From positions 1-64,000 of the forward strand of contig BNBA01000007.1 of the NCBI GenBank assembly GCA_014654535.1: 64,000 nt of DNA, in the 5' to 3' direction. The translations under genes were made by a program, and so were the position numbers. The notes beneath the pieces are model-generated. The model worked only from the letters and a program-made list of their open reading frames with translations. It searched no databases and was not told the origin of the DNA. The DNA comes from Xanthomonas boreopolis. GTDB taxonomy: Bacteria; Pseudomonadota; Gammaproteobacteria; Xanthomonadales; Xanthomonadaceae. Positions 16,493 through 28,471 of this stretch are shown here, in pieces. Within the stretch, counting starts at the first letter, position 1, and each line of letters starts with the position of its first letter.

Positions 16493-17611
16493 ATGAATCG
16501 CCGAAATCTGCTCGCACTCGCGCTCGCCAGTCCTGTGGCCTTCTCCGTGGCACGCGCTCAAACGCTGTCGTCCGGCGACTACCGCCAGATGCAGGCGGGG
16601 CGTGACGAACCCATCCTGGAGCCGGATCTCCCCATCATCGACGCGCACCACCACCTGGTCGATCGGCCCGGGCTGCGCTACATGATCGACGACTATCTGG
16701 CGGACACGCGCGCCGGCCATCGGGTTGTCGCTTCGGTGTACGTGGAGACCTTGGCTTTTGCGAGGACGGACGGCCCCGAAGTGCTGCGCCCGCTCGGCGA
16801 GATCGAATTCGCCAACGGCATCGGCGCGATGTGCGACAGCGGCCGCTACGGCTGCCGCGTCTGCGCCGCAATCGTGGGCCACGCCGACCTGCGGCTGGGC
16901 GACCAGGTGGCCGAACTGCTGGACCGGGCGATGGAGCGCGCACCGGACCGTTTCCGGGGTGTGCGCCAGGTCACCATCGAAGACCCGTCCGAGGCGCCAT
17001 ACCGCTTTATTCCGACCCGGCCGCCGAGCGGCGTGATGAAGAGCGCGGGCTTTCGCCCGGCCTTCGCCCACCTCGCCAGGCGCGGTCTGAGCTTCGACGC
17101 GGCGGTCTTCCATCACCAGTTGCCGGAGGTGATCGAGCTGGCAGATGCGTTCCCCGACACCACCATCGTGCTGAACCACTGCGGCCATGCGATGGCGATG
17201 GACCTGGACGCGCCGGCACGAGAACAAGTGTTTCGGGAGTACCGCCGGCTGATGACCGAGGCGGCCCGGCGCCCGAACATCCACTGCAAGGTGGGTGGCC
17301 TGGGCATGCCTTTCTGGGGCTTCCGGTTCGAGGAGCGCAAGGACCCCATCGGATACCGCGAGCTGGCGGTGGCCTGGCGCCCCTATGTGGAAACCACCAT
17401 CGAGGCGTTCGGCGCCGACCGTTGCCTGATGGAAAGCAACTATCCGCCGGATGGCCGATCCGCAGGCTTCGTTCCCCTGTGGAACGCACTGAAGTACATC
17501 GTCCGGTCGGCTTCGGCCGATGAGAAGGCTGCACTGTTCCACGGCACGGCCGCGAAGGTCTATCGCATGCGCGTGCCGGTTGCACAGGCCGGGAAGGCTC
17601 CAAGCACGTAG
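16493..17611 (+). CDS. Exported amidohydrolase-2 family metal-dependent hydrolase
   Basis: 372 residues. The N terminus MNRRNLLALALASPVAFSVA with cleavage near ARAQT is a signal peptide with paired arginines (possible Tat). The TIM-barrel metal site begins at LPIIDAHHHLVD (D50, H52, H54), continues with VFHHQLPE and LNHCGH, and ends with MESNYPPDG. PF04909 enzymes hydrolyse lactones such as 2-pyrone-4,6-dicarboxylate or decarboxylate aromatic acids, so a lactonase role beside the hydrolases and dehydrogenases of this operon is reasonable inference. Coupled to the preceding gene. Confidence 0.85.
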   Translation: MNRRNLLALALASPVAFSVARAQTLSSGDYRQMQAGRDEPILEPDLPIIDAHHHLVDRPGLRYMIDDYLADTRAGHRVVASVYVETLAFARTDGPEVLRPLGEIEFANGIGAMCDSGRYGCRVCAAIVGHADLRLGDQVAELLDRAMERAPDRFRGVRQVTIEDPSEAPYRFIPTRPPSGVMKSAGFRPAFAHLARRGLSFDAAVFHHQLPEVIELADAFPDTTIVLNHCGHAMAMDLDAPAREQVFREYRRLMTEAARRPNIHCKVGGLGMPFWGFRFEERKDPIGYRELAVAWRPYVETTIEAFGADRCLMESNYPPDGRSAGFVPLWNALKYIVRSASADEKAALFHGTAAKVYRMRVPVAQAGKAPST

Positions 17612-17724
17612 GCCCAGGGGCAAGGCTCCAGGGAGCAGCCGCAAACGCAGCGCACCCAGGTGCCGGGGCCATTTCGTCGCCCCATCTTTATCCAGAACAC
17701 ATCTCCAACAGAGGATCTGACATC

Positions 17725-18489
17725 ATGAAAATCTCCTTCGAAAACCAAGTGGCACTTGTCACCGGCGCGGCGTCGGGCATCGGCCTGGCGACCGCCAAGG
17801 CCTTCGCGCAGTCGGGTGCGTCTGTTGCGTTGGCGGACGTGAACGGTGACGGCGCACGCGCCGCCGCTGACGAGCTGGTCGCGGCTGGATTCAAGGCCAT
17901 CGGCATCCGCTGCAACGTGGCCGATCTGGGCGAGGTCGAGGCGATGGTCAAGGAAACCGTCTCCACCTTCGGCCGCCTGGACGTGGCCTTCAACAATGCC
18001 GGCATCCAGAACGCTCTCGCGGAGACCGCCGACGCCACGGTCGAGGACTTCGACCGGGTGAATTCGGTCAATCTGCGCGGCATCTGGGCCTGCATGAAGT
18101 ACGAGCTGCAGCACATGCGCCAGCAAGGAAGTGGCGCCATCGTCAACTGCTCGTCGTTGGGTGGGCTGGTCGGCGGTGCCGAGCGTGGCACCTACCATGC
18201 CGCAAAGCACGGTGTTCTCGGGCTGACCAAGAGCGCAGCGTTGGAATACGCAACGCGCAACATCCGAGTCAATGCCGTGTGCCCGGGCCTGATCTGGACC
18301 CCGATGGCAGACCAGATGGTTGCCGCGGGCCAGAAGGAGGCACTCGACGCCATGCTCCCCGGCATCCCCATGCGCCGGCACGGTCGCGCCGACGAGATCG
18401 CCGACGCCGTGCTGTGGCTGTGCAGCTCGGCTTCCAGCTACGTGACCGGCCAATCCATCTCGGTGGACGGCGGGCTCATCATGCGCTGA
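17725..18489 (+). CDS. Short-chain dehydrogenase/reductase (classical SDR, NAD-type)
   Basis: 254 residues, cytoplasmic. The cofactor loop is TGAASGIG (13-20), followed by NNAG (90-93), N117, S143/S144, and the active-site pair Y157 and K161 (YHAAK). D39 at the end of the second beta strand favours NAD(H) over NADP(H). The C terminus SISVDGG is typical. It follows the amidohydrolase by 113 bases, so it may share the operon transcript or have its own promoter in that gap. The substrate cannot be told from sequence. Confidence 0.9.
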   Translation: MKISFENQVALVTGAASGIGLATAKAFAQSGASVALADVNGDGARAAADELVAAGFKAIGIRCNVADLGEVEAMVKETVSTFGRLDVAFNNAGIQNALAETADATVEDFDRVNSVNLRGIWACMKYELQHMRQQGSGAIVNCSSLGGLVGGAERGTYHAAKHGVLGLTKSAALEYATRNIRVNAVCPGLIWTPMADQMVAAGQKEALDAMLPGIPMRRHGRADEIADAVLWLCSSASSYVTGQSISVDGGLIMR

Positions 18490-18603
18490 TCGCACTTCGT
18501 GGACGAGCGCTCCTGCCACGCCGGCGACGCTCGTCCGTTGCTCTTTCAACCCGATGGCGGCGCTCATGCGAGCCGTGCCAAGACAAATCAGGAGACACGC
18601 CGC

Positions 18604-21015
18604 ATGCTCGAAGATTCCACTTCCCCCAGCCGCGCCAGGGCGAAAGCCCCTGGACTCAGAGGCATTGCGCTGATCGCGCTCGGCCTAATGATCGTGGCCT
18701 TCGGGTTGTTCATGCTCGTGGGCGGGGTCCGCCTCATCACCCTCGGCGGTTCCTGGTACTTCGCGCTGGCCGGCATCGGGTTCATTGCCGCGGGCATCCT
18801 CGCCATGCTGCGGCGGCCGCTGGGCACGGTGGTCTATCTGGCATTCCTTGCAGCTACGGCAATCTGGGCGGTGTGGGACTCGGGATTTGCGTTCTGGCCA
18901 TTGTTCTCGCGCCTCTTTGCGCTGGCCGCGATTGCGGTCCTATTGCTCTTGCTCATGCCTGCCTTTCGGGGCGGTGAACCTTCGGCATCCCGACGGCCGG
19001 GCTACGTCTTGGCAGGGCTGATCGCCGTGGCCTTGGGCGCAACGCTCTACACCGCCTTGCAGCCGCAGCCGGTCCAGACGGCGGACGGCGCACCTGCGCC
19101 CGTTCCGGGCAACGCGGTCGGTGCTGCGGCGGGCGGCGACTGGCGCCACTGGGGCCGCACGCCCTCCGGCACGCGGCATGCGCCACTGGACCAGATCACC
19201 CCCGAGAACGTGGCCGGCCTGCAGGTCGCCTGGACCTACCGGACGGGCGAGATTCCGAAAGGTGGAAGCCAGACGCACGTGGTGACGCCCCTGCATGTGA
19301 ACGGCATGCTGTACGGGTGCACGCAGTCGAGCCGCCTGTTCGCGCTCGATGCGGAAACCGGCCAGGAGCGCTGGACCTTCGACCCGAAAACCGGCGAGAG
19401 CATCTTCCCCCGTTGCCGGGGCGTGGGCTACCACGACGCCACGGCAACCGGCGCCGCCTCGACCGTGCCTGCCGGCGAGCAGCCGACGGCAGCCTGCACG
19501 CGCCGAATCATCGCGACGACCGTCGATGCCCGTATCGTCGCGGTGGACGCGCTCACCGGCCAGCCCTGCACGGACTTCGGCGACAACGGCATCGTGAGCC
19601 TGCGCGTCGGCATGGACAAGGGCAACCCGGAGTTCTACTTTCCGACCGCGGCGCCCACGGTGACGCGCAACCTTGTGATCGTCGGCGGCCTCGTCTGGGA
19701 CAACCAGGAACTGGGCGAGCCGTCCGGGGTTGTGCGTGCCTTCGACGTGCGCACCGGCGCGCTGGTGTGGGCCTGGGACCTGGGCAATCCGGCCATCACC
19801 GGCCTGCCGCCCGAAGGCCAGAGCTACACGCCCGGCACGCCGAACGTCTGGTCCACGCCGGCCTTCGACGAAGCCCTCGGCCTCGTCTATCTGCCCACCG
19901 GCAACGCCACGCCGGACTTCTGGGGCGGCCACCGCACGGAGGCGGACGACCGCTATTCATCGTCCATCGTGGCGCTGGACATCGCCACGGGGCGCGAGCG
20001 CTGGCGCTTCCAGACCGTGCGCCACGATCTCTGGGATTACGACGTGCCCTCGCAGCCTGCACTCTACGACGTGCCGGACGGCAAAGGCGGTATGACGCCA
20101 GCCCTGATCCAGACCACCAAGCGCGGACAAATCTTCATGCTCGACCGGCGCGACGGCACGCCCATCGCCGAGGTGGTGGATAGGCCCGTGCCCCAGGGCG
20201 GCGTCCCGGATGAGCGCCTGGCCGCTACGCAGCCGTACTCGGTCGGCATGCCGGCCATCGGCACCGAGCCGCTGAGCGAGCAGCGCATGTGGGGCCTGAC
20301 GCCGCTGGACCAGTTGATGTGCCGCATCGACTTCCGCAAGGCGCGCTACGAAGGCGAGTTCACTCCACCGAGCGAACAGTGGACGATCCAGTATCCGGGC
20401 TGGATGGGCGGCACCACCTGGGGATCGACATCGGTGGCCGAGAACCTGGGCTATCTGATCGTCAACGACACCCGCGTGGCAGTTCTGAACCGGCTGGCTC
20501 CCCGCGCCGCCTACGATGCCAAGGCCAGCGCGGACGGCGGGCATACCGGCGGCGCGCCCCAGCGCGGCACCCCTTGGGGCATCGAGCAGCAGCGTTTCCT
20601 GTCTGCGCTGGGCGTGCCTTGCCAAGAGCCGCCCTACGGCACGATCAATGCGATCGACCTGGCCACGCGCCAGATCGTCTGGTCGATGCCGCTGGGCACC
20701 ACCGAGGAAACGGGGCCGCTGGGCATCGCCACGCGGCTGCCCATGCCGATCGGCATGCCCACCCGGGGTGGGCCGATCACGACTTCTTCGGGCCTGATAT
20801 TCATGGCGGCTGCGCAGGACTACTACTTCCGCGCCCTGGACGTGCGCACCGGTCGCGAACTCTGGAAGGAGCGCCTGCCAGTGGGCGCCGAAACCGTACC
20901 GATGACCTACCTGTCGCCGACCAGCGGCCGCCAGTTCGTGGTCATCAGCGCGGGCGGCAATTCCTCGACGACGCAGAAGGGGGATTACGTCGTGGCGTTT
21001 GCCTTGCCTAAATAG
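18604..21015 (+). CDS. Membrane-bound PQQ-dependent dehydrogenase (glucose/quinate/shikimate family)
   Basis: 803 residues: about five membrane segments in residues 20-155, then a periplasmic eight-bladed PQQ propeller beginning DWRHWGRTPSGTRHAPLDQI. Landmarks are RLFALDAETGQERWTFDP, VYLPTGNATPDFWGGHRT, RHDLWDYDVPSQPAL and the C-terminal TSSGLIFMAAAQDYYFRALD. Family members pass electrons from sugars or cyclic polyols to ubiquinone. The start at 18604 was chosen for its AGGAG; a longer frame extends upstream without homology. It is the last gene of the plus-strand operon, ending 7 bases from the convergent LysR gene. The substrate (glucose, quinate or other) is undecided. Confidence 0.9.
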   Translation: MLEDSTSPSRARAKAPGLRGIALIALGLMIVAFGLFMLVGGVRLITLGGSWYFALAGIGFIAAGILAMLRRPLGTVVYLAFLAATAIWAVWDSGFAFWPLFSRLFALAAIAVLLLLLMPAFRGGEPSASRRPGYVLAGLIAVALGATLYTALQPQPVQTADGAPAPVPGNAVGAAAGGDWRHWGRTPSGTRHAPLDQITPENVAGLQVAWTYRTGEIPKGGSQTHVVTPLHVNGMLYGCTQSSRLFALDAETGQERWTFDPKTGESIFPRCRGVGYHDATATGAASTVPAGEQPTAACTRRIIATTVDARIVAVDALTGQPCTDFGDNGIVSLRVGMDKGNPEFYFPTAAPTVTRNLVIVGGLVWDNQELGEPSGVVRAFDVRTGALVWAWDLGNPAITGLPPEGQSYTPGTPNVWSTPAFDEALGLVYLPTGNATPDFWGGHRTEADDRYSSSIVALDIATGRERWRFQTVRHDLWDYDVPSQPALYDVPDGKGGMTPALIQTTKRGQIFMLDRRDGTPIAEVVDRPVPQGGVPDERLAATQPYSVGMPAIGTEPLSEQRMWGLTPLDQLMCRIDFRKARYEGEFTPPSEQWTIQYPGWMGGTTWGSTSVAENLGYLIVNDTRVAVLNRLAPRAAYDAKASADGGHTGGAPQRGTPWGIEQQRFLSALGVPCQEPPYGTINAIDLATRQIVWSMPLGTTEETGPLGIATRLPMPIGMPTRGGPITTSSGLIFMAAAQDYYFRALDVRTGRELWKERLPVGAETVPMTYLSPTSGRQFVVISAGGNSSTTQKGDYVVAFALPK

Positions 21016-21022
21016 CCATTCC

Positions 21023-21913
21023 TCATTTGATTCTCTGTGTTCGTAGCCGAGCGACAAATCGCTCCACTGGAGCCGACAGGCTGTCCCTGTCGGGCCGAAG
21101 CAGATAGGTAGTGATCACGGCTGAATCCATCGCCAAGGGACGGATCACCACATCAGGCCGTTGGGAGACCGGAATCTTGGTCGCCGTCATGAACCCAACG
21201 CCGTAGCCTGCTCCGACCAAAGTGAGCATCATGTCCAGCGAGGACACCTCCTCGACGACGTTCAGCTTGGGCTCTAGCCCTTGCAGGAGCCGAGTGAGTT
21301 CGCGGCAGTATCCCTCGCATGCCTTCGGGTCGCACAAGACAAGCGGGTGCCCCCCGAGTTCATGGAGCGGAACCCTCTTGTGGGCGAGCAGTGCGTGCCG
21401 GGCTGGCACGGCGATCACCAACGGGTCTTGCCAGATGGGTTCGGCAACAATGCCCACACCGACATCGGCCGTGTGCGCGAACCCGATCGTGAAGTCGCCC
21501 GATCGCAGACCGCGCAACTGCTCGGCCAAAGGCACCTCGGACAAACGTATCTCGATCTCTGGTTCCTCCTCGCGGCAACGGGCGAGAAACACCGACAGTC
21601 GAGGATCGATCGCGCCGTCTGATACCGCGATGCGGATGCTGCCCCGCAAGCCTGAGCCGATGGCCTTGGCGTTCTCTCGTGCCTGCTCCAACACGGTGAA
21701 CAGACGGCGGACGTCCTGTAAGAAGGCGGTACCCGCTGCGGTCAGCACTGTTCCTCGGCGGTTTCTGTCGAAAAGCACCACCCCCAGTTCGTCCTCAAGC
21801 TCCTTGATGGCCCGTGACAGAGGGGGTTGTTCGATATGCAGGCGCTCGGCAGCCCGCGTGAAATGCAACTCCTCAGCCAAGGCTACGAAGCAGCGCAGAT
21901 GTCGCAGCTCCAT
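21023..21913 (-). CDS. LysR-family transcriptional regulator (type B, copy 2)
   Basis: 296 residues, with HTH LRCFVALAEELHFTRAAERL, then HIEQPPLSRAIKELEDELGV. It is clearly a duplicate of the protein at 6221-7111 across its length (compare LVGAGYGVGFMTATKI with LVGAGFGVGFTTETRI). The ATG at 21913 has GGAG upstream; the frame is open further back without conservation. It is the last gene of a minus-strand run AKR-flavodoxin-AKR-hydrolase-cupin-LysR, in the same relative place as its twin, which ends the cupin-CMD-ADH run. It probably controls that run. Confidence 0.9.
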   Translation of the reverse strand: MELRHLRCFVALAEELHFTRAAERLHIEQPPLSRAIKELEDELGVVLFDRNRRGTVLTAAGTAFLQDVRRLFTVLEQARENAKAIGSGLRGSIRIAVSDGAIDPRLSVFLARCREEEPEIEIRLSEVPLAEQLRGLRSGDFTIGFAHTADVGVGIVAEPIWQDPLVIAVPARHALLAHKRVPLHELGGHPLVLCDPKACEGYCRELTRLLQGLEPKLNVVEEVSSLDMMLTLVGAGYGVGFMTATKIPVSQRPDVVIRPLAMDSAVITTYLLRPDRDSLSAPVERFVARLRTQRIK

Positions 21914-22025
21914 AGACCTCTCTCCTGTCTCATTGCAGCCAACGTCATCTGGCTTCCTTTCATTCTCAAGATTGCCTGTCCTTTGGAGTCGTTGATTTCG
22001 TGTGGTGCAATGCCATCGACACTCG

Positions 22026-22499
22026 TTACTGCCCGTACTGTTCGTTGCTGACCTTTTCCATCCAGTCCACCGACTTGCCTTCGAGGGATTCGGCGATCGC
22101 AATATGGCTCATGCCCACGGTGGGACTGGCACCGTGCCAATGTTTGACGCCCGGCGGAATCCAAACGACGTCGCCTGGACGAATTTCCTGCACGGGTTCA
22201 CCCCATTTCTGCACACGTCCGACGCCTGCTGTGACGATGAGGGTCTGTCCCAATGGGTGTGTGTGCCATGCCGTGCGCGCCCCGTGCGCGAAGGTCACAA
22301 TGCCGCCGCCCACGCGCGCGGGCGCGGCAGCTTGGAAGCGAGAGTCCACGAACACAGAACCCGTGAAGTTCTGTTCGGGGCCGGCGCTGGTTGGCTGGGA
22401 GCCGACGCGCGTGACCGTGATCGGGTCCTGTTCGCCCGCGTAGGCGGCTGACACACCAAGAGACAGGGCAAGGGCTGCTGCGGGAAGTTTCATATTCAT
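22026..22499 (-). CDS. Exported cupin, hydroxynitrile-lyase-like (copy 3)
   Basis: 157 residues: a Sec signal peptide (about 1-21, SAAYAG) and a cupin barrel with ligands H79, H81, Q85 and H120 ([17 protein letters not shown]). The C terminus GKSVDWMEKVSNEQY matches the other three copies. In this copy the residue equal to Q110 of the characterised lyase is Ala (IAESLEG rather than IQE), as in the cupin at 36248, so substrate choice may differ. It lies 26 bases downstream of the alpha/beta hydrolase gene in the same operon. Confidence 0.85.
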   Translation of the reverse strand: MNMKLPAAALALSLGVSAAYAGEQDPITVTRVGSQPTSAGPEQNFTGSVFVDSRFQAAAPARVGGGIVTFAHGARTAWHTHPLGQTLIVTAGVGRVQKWGEPVQEIRPGDVVWIPPGVKHWHGASPTVGMSHIAIAESLEGKSVDWMEKVSNEQYGQ

Positions 22500-22524
22500 C
22501 CTTTCTGAAGTTTCTTTGGTTCAT

Positions 22525-23592
22525 TCATGGTGTTTTCTTGATCTCCTTCTTCCAGAACTGGATAGCCCGACCAATCCAACCCTCGGCACGGGTGCCTTGT
22601 CCTGTTCCAAATCCATGACCCACACCCGGATACTTGTGATACTCGACCGGGGTTCCGATGCACTGGAGGGCGGCAATGCGCGATTCCATCGCGGCAGGCG
22701 GTGCGATGGAATCGCGATCTCCCACCACGACGAAAGTGGGTGGCTCGGATCTGGCGACTTCCGAATGAGCGGTATAGGCCATCACCACGACCGCGGGCTT
22801 TGGCAACTGCGAACCGCCAAAGGTGACGGGGCCATGCGAGCCGATTGCCGCTGCCATGCGGGCCCCTGCGGAGCTACCCCAAAGCGAGTAGCCGTCGGTG
22901 CCAACCTGGAGCAAGTCGGCGTTCTGAAAGATGTATGACACGGCTGCGGCCAAATCTTCGGTGGCCACCCTGCCGCCTTGTCCTGCGCGGTACTTCAGCA
23001 CGAAGGCATTGAATCCCTGCTCGCTGATCTCTGCGGCATAGGGAAAGCCTTCATGCACTGAACCCACATAGGAAAAACCGCCGCCCGGCGCGATGACGGC
23101 GAAGGGGGCACCGGGCTTGCCGCGAAAGAAGAACAAGCCGGTATGTTCCAGCGTCCGGTTCGTCCGACGCTGATCATCGGTGTAGAAGTTGTAGAACACG
23201 GTGCGGCCGGCGCTGGCGTCGTCCACCATGCGGTTGAGCGCCTCGACCACGACGGAAGGCACCACATGGCTGTGGTATGGCAGGAGCAGGCCGACGTCCT
23301 TGAGGGGCGTCGCCTGGTCGTAGTCCCGTCCATCCCAGGGCAGCATCAGGCGGCTGAAGCCCTGGAAGGCGGGATGGTTCAGCAGGTCGCCGAGGCGGTC
23401 GTCGGGATGCAGGTGAGCAAACCGTTGTCCGGCACCGTCTCCCTGAAAAGCATGTACGGCGTGTCTATCGGTAGGCACGGCTTTCATTTCATTGGCATCG
23501 CTGCATGGCGACGCGAGGAGAACAGGCATCATCCCTCCAACCAATTTGCGAGCGTGGGAACGCCAATGCGCCGTGCTCATGACGTCACTCAC
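22525..23592 (-). CDS. Alpha/beta hydrolase (BD-FAE/esterase type)
   Basis: 355 residues. The nucleophile elbow is GSSAG within YSLWGSSAGARMAAAIGSHG (Ser), with the oxyanion motif APGGGFSYVGS, an aspartate in VVVGDRDSIAPP and a final histidine in YPGVGHGFGTG. An N-terminal hydrophobic stretch (about 18-28, VGGMMPVLLASPCSD) may be a weak signal or lipoprotein-like segment; the -1 proline before the cysteine argues against a real lipobox. The N-terminal 100 residues are poorly conserved. It starts 4 bases after the aldo/keto reductase stop, so it is translated in the same operon. Esterase or deacylase activity is expected. Confidence 0.8.
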   Translation of the reverse strand: MSDVMSTAHWRSHARKLVGGMMPVLLASPCSDANEMKAVPTDRHAVHAFQGDGAGQRFAHLHPDDRLGDLLNHPAFQGFSRLMLPWDGRDYDQATPLKDVGLLLPYHSHVVPSVVVEALNRMVDDASAGRTVFYNFYTDDQRRTNRTLEHTGLFFFRGKPGAPFAVIAPGGGFSYVGSVHEGFPYAAEISEQGFNAFVLKYRAGQGGRVATEDLAAAVSYIFQNADLLQVGTDGYSLWGSSAGARMAAAIGSHGPVTFGGSQLPKPAVVVMAYTAHSEVARSEPPTFVVVGDRDSIAPPAAMESRIAALQCIGTPVEYHKYPGVGHGFGTGQGTRAEGWIGRAIQFWKKEIKKTP

Positions 23593-23596
23593 CTGA

Positions 23597-25106
<1,510 letters not shown>

Positions 25107-25122
25107 CGATGTCTCCTTGAGG

Positions 25123-26151
<1,029 letters not shown>

Positions 26152-26168
26152 TCAAGATCCCGCCGCAG

Positions 26169-26210
26169 TTGCTTGATACGGACCGGATCGCAGGCCGCTT
26201 TATCAAGCAA
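26169..26210. promoter_or_regulatory. Long inverted repeat between reductase and LysR genes
   Basis: TTGCTTGATA (26169-26178) and TATCAAGCAA (26201-26210) are perfect 10-bp arms with a 22-base spacer, so centres are about three helical turns apart. The site is upstream of the reductase start at 26112 and divergent from the LysR gene at 26364. This fits a LysR recognition site (inference). Confidence 0.5.
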
Positions 26211-26363
26211 GTAAATCGCCTCGACACGAGGATCGCGACCCGATCGATGACCTCATCGCTGAGAGGCTTCGTCGTTGGACTCCTTCAATTCAGCAATGTA
26301 CCGATCACACATCCGCCCGACTAGATAGTAAAATCGGCAAATACTTGTGAGGTAATCTCATAG

Positions 26364-27266
26364 ATGGCCAAGGACACCTACAACGATCTGCTGGCGTTCA
26401 TTGCGGTCGCACGCGAGCAAAGCTTTACGCGCGCAGCGGCGCAATTGGGCGTGTCGCAATCCGCACTGAGCCACCTGATCCGCGCCCTGGAGGCCAAGAT
26501 GGGGGTTCGACTGTTGACCCGCACGACCCGCAGCGTCTCACCCACGGAAGCTGGAGAGCGGTTGATGCAAAGCATCGGCCCTCGCTTCCAGGAGATCGAG
26601 GCAGAGCTGATGGCCGTCCGAGAACTGAGCGACAAGCCGGCGGGCACCATCCGCATCACCGCCACCGAGAACGCAGCCGAGACGGTGCTTTGGCCGAGGC
26701 TCGCAAAGGTGCTGCCCAAGTACCCGCTGATCAAGGTCGAGATCACGGCAGAGTCGCGCTTCATCGATCTCGTCGCCGACCGGTACGACATGGGTGTGCG
26801 CCTCGGCGACGATCTGGCGCGGGACATGACCACCGTGCGTATCAGCCCGGACATGCGTATCGCGGTCGTTGGCTCACCCGGCTATCTTGCGAGACATCCG
26901 GCGCCCTTGAAGCCACAGGACCTGGCCGATCACGATTGCATCAATCTGCGGCTGATGAGCCATGGGGAGCTATACCCTTGGGAGTTCAAAAAGGGCAAGC
27001 ACCGGGTCAACGTGCGCGTTGAGGGGCAACTCGTCTTCAACCGGACCAAGCCTATCCTCCAGGCAGCGCTGGCCGGTTTCGGGCTTGGGTATGTGCCCGA
27101 GGAGATGGCGCGGCCCTATATCGCCAAAGGGCGTCTGCAAGCTGTCCTGCAGGATTGGTGCCCGGCGTTTCCCGGGTATCACCTCTACTATCCCAGCCGC
27201 CGGCAGCTTTCTCGCGCGATGAAGGTGCTGATCGGTGCGCTGCGCCATCCGCCGAAGGAGAAATGA
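26364..27266 (+). CDS. LysR-family transcriptional regulator (type A, copy 3)
   Basis: 300 residues; HTH FIAVAREQSFTRAAAQLGVS, then QSALSHLIRALEAKMGVRLL, and C-terminal tail DWCPAFPGYHLYYPSRRQLS. It belongs to the four-member type A group and is closest by eye to the proteins at 10431 and 11341. It is divergent from the aldo/keto reductase run and is followed after 3 bases by another LysR gene, mirroring the tandem pair on the left. It likely activates the divergent run through the inverted repeat in the gap. Confidence 0.92.
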   Translation: MAKDTYNDLLAFIAVAREQSFTRAAAQLGVSQSALSHLIRALEAKMGVRLLTRTTRSVSPTEAGERLMQSIGPRFQEIEAELMAVRELSDKPAGTIRITATENAAETVLWPRLAKVLPKYPLIKVEITAESRFIDLVADRYDMGVRLGDDLARDMTTVRISPDMRIAVVGSPGYLARHPAPLKPQDLADHDCINLRLMSHGELYPWEFKKGKHRVNVRVEGQLVFNRTKPILQAALAGFGLGYVPEEMARPYIAKGRLQAVLQDWCPAFPGYHLYYPSRRQLSRAMKVLIGALRHPPKEK

Positions 27267-27269
27267 TCC

Positions 27270-28163
27270 ATGGCCCTGGAGACCTTCAACGACGTCCTCG
27301 CCTTCGTTCATGTCGTGCGAGAAGGCAGCTTTACCAAGGCCTCTGCATTGCTTGGTGTATCTCCGTCCGCGCTGAGCCACGCGGTCCGAGGCCTGGAATC
27401 TCGTCTGGGTGTCCGGCTGCTCACGCGCACCACGCGCAGCATTGCGACGACCGAGGCGGGCGAGCGTCTGTTCAACAGTGTGGCTCCCCGGTTTGAGGAC
27501 ATCGACGCCGAAGTGGCGGCGGTCAAAGGGCTGCGCGACAAGCCGGTAGGGACCATCCGCATCACGTCGGCCGAACACGCAGCAACCAGCGTCCTTTGGC
27601 CCAAGTTGTCAGCCGTCATGCGGGACTATCCCGACATCACTGTCGAAATCTCGATTGACTACACGATGGGGGACATCGTTTCCCAGCGCTTTGACGCGGG
27701 CGTTCGCGTGGGAGACCAGGTCGCCAACGACATGATCGCCGTGCGCATTACCCCCGACTTGCGTATGGCCGTCGTCGGTTCGCCCGAGTATTTCGCCACG
27801 CGGTCCAAGCCCCGTTCACCGCACGAACTGACCCAGCACGATTGCATCCGGCTGCGGCTGCCCACGCATGGTGGTTTCCTTCCCTGGGACCTGGGAAAGG
27901 ACAGCCAAGAGACCAAGTACCCCGTGAGCGGCCAATGGGTCTTCAATAACAGTTCCTCCATAGTTCGGGCCGCGCTGGCCGGCCATGGCTTGGCCTATGT
28001 TCCCGAAGATATGGTGTTGGAGGACATCGCCGCAGGGCGGTTGGTTCGGGTACTGAAGGATTGGTGCAGTCCTTACCCGGGATACCATCTTTACTATCCG
28101 AGCCGACGGCAATCGTCGGGCGCCTTGGCCGTCATTGTCGAAGCCTTGCGATATCGCGCCTAG
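27270..28163 (+). CDS. LysR-family transcriptional regulator (type A, copy 4)
   Basis: 297 residues; HTH FVHVVREGSFTKASALLGVS, then PSALSHAVRGLESRLGVRLL; C-terminal tail DWCSPYPGYHLYYPSRRQSS (Ser replaces the Pro of DWCP). It is co-transcribed with the LysR gene 3 bases upstream. About 300 bp further on, the exported CMD protein begins on the same strand, so this regulator may serve the plus-strand run 28472-35220. Two adjacent LysR genes could form heteromers or answer different inducers. Confidence 0.92.
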   Translation: MALETFNDVLAFVHVVREGSFTKASALLGVSPSALSHAVRGLESRLGVRLLTRTTRSIATTEAGERLFNSVAPRFEDIDAEVAAVKGLRDKPVGTIRITSAEHAATSVLWPKLSAVMRDYPDITVEISIDYTMGDIVSQRFDAGVRVGDQVANDMIAVRITPDLRMAVVGSPEYFATRSKPRSPHELTQHDCIRLRLPTHGGFLPWDLGKDSQETKYPVSGQWVFNNSSSIVRAALAGHGLAYVPEDMVLEDIAAGRLVRVLKDWCSPYPGYHLYYPSRRQSSGALAVIVEALRYRA

Positions 28164-28471
28164 TCGCGTCTCAGGCGTCGGGCTGCTTGCGGCCCGCTGC
28201 GGCACGTCGCAATGACGAGCCGTTTTTGCGTCGCCCTGCGTCTTCTCTCGCAGCCCGCCTAGCTCCAATTCATTTATGAGTTCACCTCAGTAGTGAATGC
28301 GGAATCAGGGGCTTAATCGAATCGTCTGCATCCCATAGTATTTCAGCTACTAGAAAGGGAGGGCAAATGCAAGCCGTCATCCGGCACTCTTTGCCTTCCG
28401 CCAACACCATGCCGCCAACTATGGCCGATGCGCGTGCTGGCCGAAACGAGCAATGGATGGAGCCGTACCCG
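28164..28471. promoter_or_regulatory. Upstream region of the CMD-hydrolase-antiporter operon
   Basis: 308 bp without a convincing gene. A plus-strand frame is open from 28367 into the CMD gene but lacks conservation before the start at 28472. The stretch 28270-28360 is AT-richer than its surroundings and is the likely promoter; I see no strong palindrome. Confidence 0.35.

Noticed and set aside
16418..17644. 408-codon minus-strand open frame
   Set aside because: Antisense to the amidohydrolase, which has a signal peptide and metal motifs; the antisense frame has none.
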